A stretch of DNA of 64,000 nt. It comes from Glebionis coronaria (Eukaryota; Streptophyta; Magnoliopsida; Asterales; Asteraceae). The translations under genes were made by a program, and so were the position numbers. Under the pieces are notes generated by a model. The model searched no databases. It was given only the letters and a program-made list of their open reading frames with translations, and had not been told where the DNA came from. The stretch lies in the NCBI GenBank assembly GCA_025667525.1, contig CM046875.1, positions 433,826,617 through 433,890,616 on the forward strand, written 5' to 3'. Numbering within the stretch: position 1 is the first letter of the stretch; every line of letters starts with the position of its first letter. Below, in pieces: positions 61,669-64,000 of this stretch.

Positions 61669-64000
61669 ATGCAAACTCGCTCTAAAGCAAGACGTGCTCA
61701 TAAACGAAGAAACAAATCCATCACTCCTTCTAGTGAGGAGTCTCCTATTGACGAACCCATTGTAGTGAAAGAAGCACCCATGGCTAATCGAACTATGATG
61801 GAGTTGCTTCAAGCACCCACCGAGGGTTATGGAGAAGCGATTGTGATTCCCGCTATCCTTGCGGAGAATTTTGAGGTTAAGACGGGTTTATTGTCCATGA
61901 TTCAAAACAACAAGTTTCGAGGTGACGAAAAGGACAACCCTCATAACCACATTCGCCAATTTAATCGTCTCACCGCCACTTGCAAGTTTAAGGACGTTTC
62001 AAACGACTCGATTAAGATGATGCTTTTTCCGTATTCCTTAGCGGGGCCCGCAAAAATTTGGTTAGATAAAGAGCCACCCAATTCTATATTGACGTGGAAG
62101 GATCTCGTTTCAAAGTTCGTGAACCAATTTTTTCCGCCCTCTAAGACTACGCACTTGAAAAACGAGATTTCAAAGTTTTCGCAAGAGTATAATGAGAGTT
62201 TTTCAACGGCTTGGAATAGGTTTAAGGAAATGTTGCACGAATGTCCTCATCATGGTTTTTCCGACTTGCATCAAATTGACACATTTTACAATGGCTTGAA
62301 CGATCATGAGCGTGATTATCTTAATGCCGCCGCGGGTGGTAATTTTTTATGTAAGACGGTCGAGGAAGCATTGTTAATCATTGAGAATAGGTCTAAGGTG
62401 TATAGTCCTCGTAGCACGTCGAGTGTTCGTAAGGCTTCGTCTTCGTCTTCGCCTTCATTGTCACACACCGTTGATGCTTTCCAAGTCGAGGCTAATTTGG
62501 AGAACAAAATTTTTGATATAGTGAAAGGATTGTTAGTTGAGTTTAAAGTTGGTGAACAACCCGCTCCCGCTACGATTAAAGCGGTTGAGGTTTCTTGTAT
62601 GTATTGTGGTGGAGCTCACGATTATTCCGAGTGCATTACCAACGGTGGTAACACTTCGAGTGCCTTCGCGGCCGCGGGAACTTATAACCAAAACGGTCAA
62701 GTTCCTCGCACTAATCAATTGACTCCACCGGGTTTTTCACCAAATCAAAATGCTAACAATTATCGAAACAATCAAGTTGGTTACCAAAGGAATCAAAGGA
62801 ACAATTACAAGGGTAATAACAACTATGGGAATCAAGGGAGTAGTAGTAGCCAATTGCAAAATCAAAATCAAAACCGTAATTTTCAAAACACGAGTCAAGG
62901 TCTTCAAAATGCTTACACTAAAGAACTTCCAATGGACTTTGTGAATTACGCTACGGCAAATGATAAGATTTTGGAAAACATTCAAGAGCAATTGGCTAAT
63001 CAAGCTAGGGACACGGCTAAGAACGCAAAGGAGTTAGCTAATTTTGTTAAGGAAAATCTAGCCATGAGAAATGAATTGAAAAATGATTTTGCTAACCAAA
63101 TTCGAGGTCAAAACAACAAGATAGAGCAAAGTCATGCTAGGCTTGAACAAAGAATTGACCAAAAAGCCGCTAGTCAAGATTTGAAGTTTAATAGTCAAGA
63201 TGCTAAGCTTAACGCCATTTTAGAAGCCGTCATAGGGAACAAAGCCTCTACTTCGAGTGGTCTACCTAGTAACACCGTTTCAAACCCGAAGGGAGAGATG
63301 AAAGTGATTACCACACGAAGTGGTAAGACACTTAAAGAACCGATTCCTCAACCAATTACTCCAACGGTGGAGGAAATTGAGGAAGAACCCGAGGTGGTGG
63401 TCGAAAAGGAGCATATTTCAATCCCACAAAGTACCGCTCATGCCACACCTACGGTTGACCCATCACCCATATTGGAACCCGAGATTCCAAAGGCTATGCC
63501 TATGCCCCAACCCACACCACCCTTGCCTTACCCATCAAGACTTAGGAAGGAGAAACGACAAGAGCGCGATAACTACCAATTTGAGCTTTTTATGAAAATG
63601 TTTCGTGATTTGCATTTTAATGTGAGTTTCGCCGATGTTTTGGTCATGATGCCTCGATTTGCCGCTAACTTTAAGAGTATGTTGAACAACAAGGAAAAAT
63701 TGCACCAAATGTCTAGTTGTTCGTCGGTTTATCTTAATCGCATACCTCAAAAAGTCGGTGATCCCGGTAAATTTTTGATCCCTTGTGCAATTCAAGATAT
63801 GGAAGAATGCTATGCCTTGGCCGATCTTGGTGCTAGCATTAACTTGATGCCACTTGCAATCTTCAAGTCGCTCAATCTTCCTAATCTTACTCCTTCACGA
63901 ATGTCTATTGAGTTGGCCGACCATTCCACGATTCTTGCATGTGGTTTGGCGGAAGACGTTTTTGTGAAAGTGGGGAAGTTCTACTATCCCGTAGACTTTA
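61669..64000 (+). CDS. Athila-type gag-protease polyprotein of F, 3' end outside the window
   Basis: Open for 777 codons from ATG 61669 to the window edge with no stop. The basic N-terminus (MQTRSKARRAHKRRN) is followed by the Athila-typical ELLQAPTEGYGEAIVIP at about residues 45-61. The gag core (PF03732-like) is at about 125-215 with AKIWLDKEPP and FFPPSKTT. The zinc knuckle CMYCGGAHDYSEC is at 310-322 (CX2CX4HX4C). An Asn/Gln-rich stretch lies at about 355-425 and a charged helical region at about 430-530. The protease core LADLGASINLMP is near 717-728, with the catalytic Asp at 719. RT, RNase H and integrase should follow beyond 64000. The first ATG is taken as start because it opens the basic N-terminus common in this family. 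Likely product: capsid protein plus aspartic protease for virus-like particle assembly in the cytoplasm. Confidence 0.93.
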   Translation, partial: MQTRSKARRAHKRRNKSITPSSEESPIDEPIVVKEAPMANRTMMELLQAPTEGYGEAIVIPAILAENFEVKTGLLSMIQNNKFRGDEKDNPHNHIRQFNRLTATCKFKDVSNDSIKMMLFPYSLAGPAKIWLDKEPPNSILTWKDLVSKFVNQFFPPSKTTHLKNEISKFSQEYNESFSTAWNRFKEMLHECPHHGFSDLHQIDTFYNGLNDHERDYLNAAAGGNFLCKTVEEALLIIENRSKVYSPRSTSSVRKASSSSSPSLSHTVDAFQVEANLENKIFDIVKGLLVEFKVGEQPAPATIKAVEVSCMYCGGAHDYSECITNGGNTSSAFAAAGTYNQNGQVPRTNQLTPPGFSPNQNANNYRNNQVGYQRNQRNNYKGNNNYGNQGSSSSQLQNQNQNRNFQNTSQGLQNAYTKELPMDFVNYATANDKILENIQEQLANQARDTAKNAKELANFVKENLAMRNELKNDFANQIRGQNNKIEQSHARLEQRIDQKAASQDLKFNSQDAKLNAILEAVIGNKASTSSGLPSNTVSNPKGEMKVITTRSGKTLKEPIPQPITPTVEEIEEEPEVVVEKEHISIPQSTAHATPTVDPSPILEPEIPKAMPMPQPTPPLPYPSRLRKEKRQERDNYQFELFMKMFRDLHFNVSFADVLVMMPRFAANFKSMLNNKEKLHQMSSCSSVYLNRIPQKVGDPGKFLIPCAIQDMEECYALADLGASINLMPLAIFKSLNLPNLTPSRMSIELADHSTILACGLAEDVFVKVGKFYYPVDF

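Larger units (their letters stand above)
57029..64000 (+). mobile_element. Element F: Athila-like Ty3/gypsy retrotransposon, 5' part, apparently intact so far
   Basis: 5' LTR, tRNA-Asp-type primer site, leader and a long gag-protease frame, running off the right edge. The gag style, a CCHC knuckle, the ADLGASIN protease motif and the TGGCGCC primer site all fit the Athila lineage. In contrast to every other coding region here except C, no stop or frameshift is visible in the part present. Confidence 0.93.

Overview
This window is wholly repetitive plant nuclear DNA. I found no host gene, no functional RNA gene and nothing prokaryotic. Everything readable belongs to LTR retrotransposons, mostly Ty3/gypsy, plus one small inverted-repeat element. 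The protein styles (Athila gag-pol, Tat gag-pol with a second RNase H, decayed gypsy pol with an initiator-Met primer site), the long LTRs and the AT-rich background fit a large eudicot genome. Asteraceae is my best guess, from general resemblance of the Athila gag only.

The layout is a nest of insertions, named here E, B, A, C, D and F. E (535-8537, minus) is an old Athila-like element: 3' LTR, a noncoding 3' region and a broken pol. B (from 8538, minus) inserted into E's reverse transcriptase. It forms an LTR-internal-LTR-internal-LTR array reaching 42241, with decayed gypsy pol. Inside B sit A (11161-18228, plus, a short non-autonomous relative in B's first LTR), C (20770-31869, minus, a young Tat element in B's first internal region) and a 372-bp inverted-repeat element (35576-35947) inside an (AT)n tract of B's middle LTR. 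D (from 42242, plus), a relative of A and B and again an LTR-sharing array, starts 35 bp inside B's last LTR. F (57029 to the window end, plus) is an Athila-like element inserted into D's second internal region. It has a 3.9-kb LTR, a tRNA-Asp primer site and a gag-protease frame that is still open at the window edge. Paralogous copies supply the empty target sites for A, C and F, so these boundaries are well supported.

The most interesting object is C. Its two 582-bp LTRs differ at only two positions that I can see. Its 1888-residue gag-pol frame is broken by just three in-frame stops. Between pol and the 3' LTR, on the opposite strand, it carries a separate gene (21939-24797) with its own TATA box and G-box, four exons, three short GT-AG introns and a 'gypsy-type transposase' (PF04195-like) N-terminal domain followed by an acidic tract and coiled coils. 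Because the genomic RNA is copied from the other strand, these introns are invisible to splicing during retrotransposition. This explains how an intron-bearing gene can travel in a retroelement.

All coordinates come from reading the sequence. Identities between copies were judged by eye and not computed.
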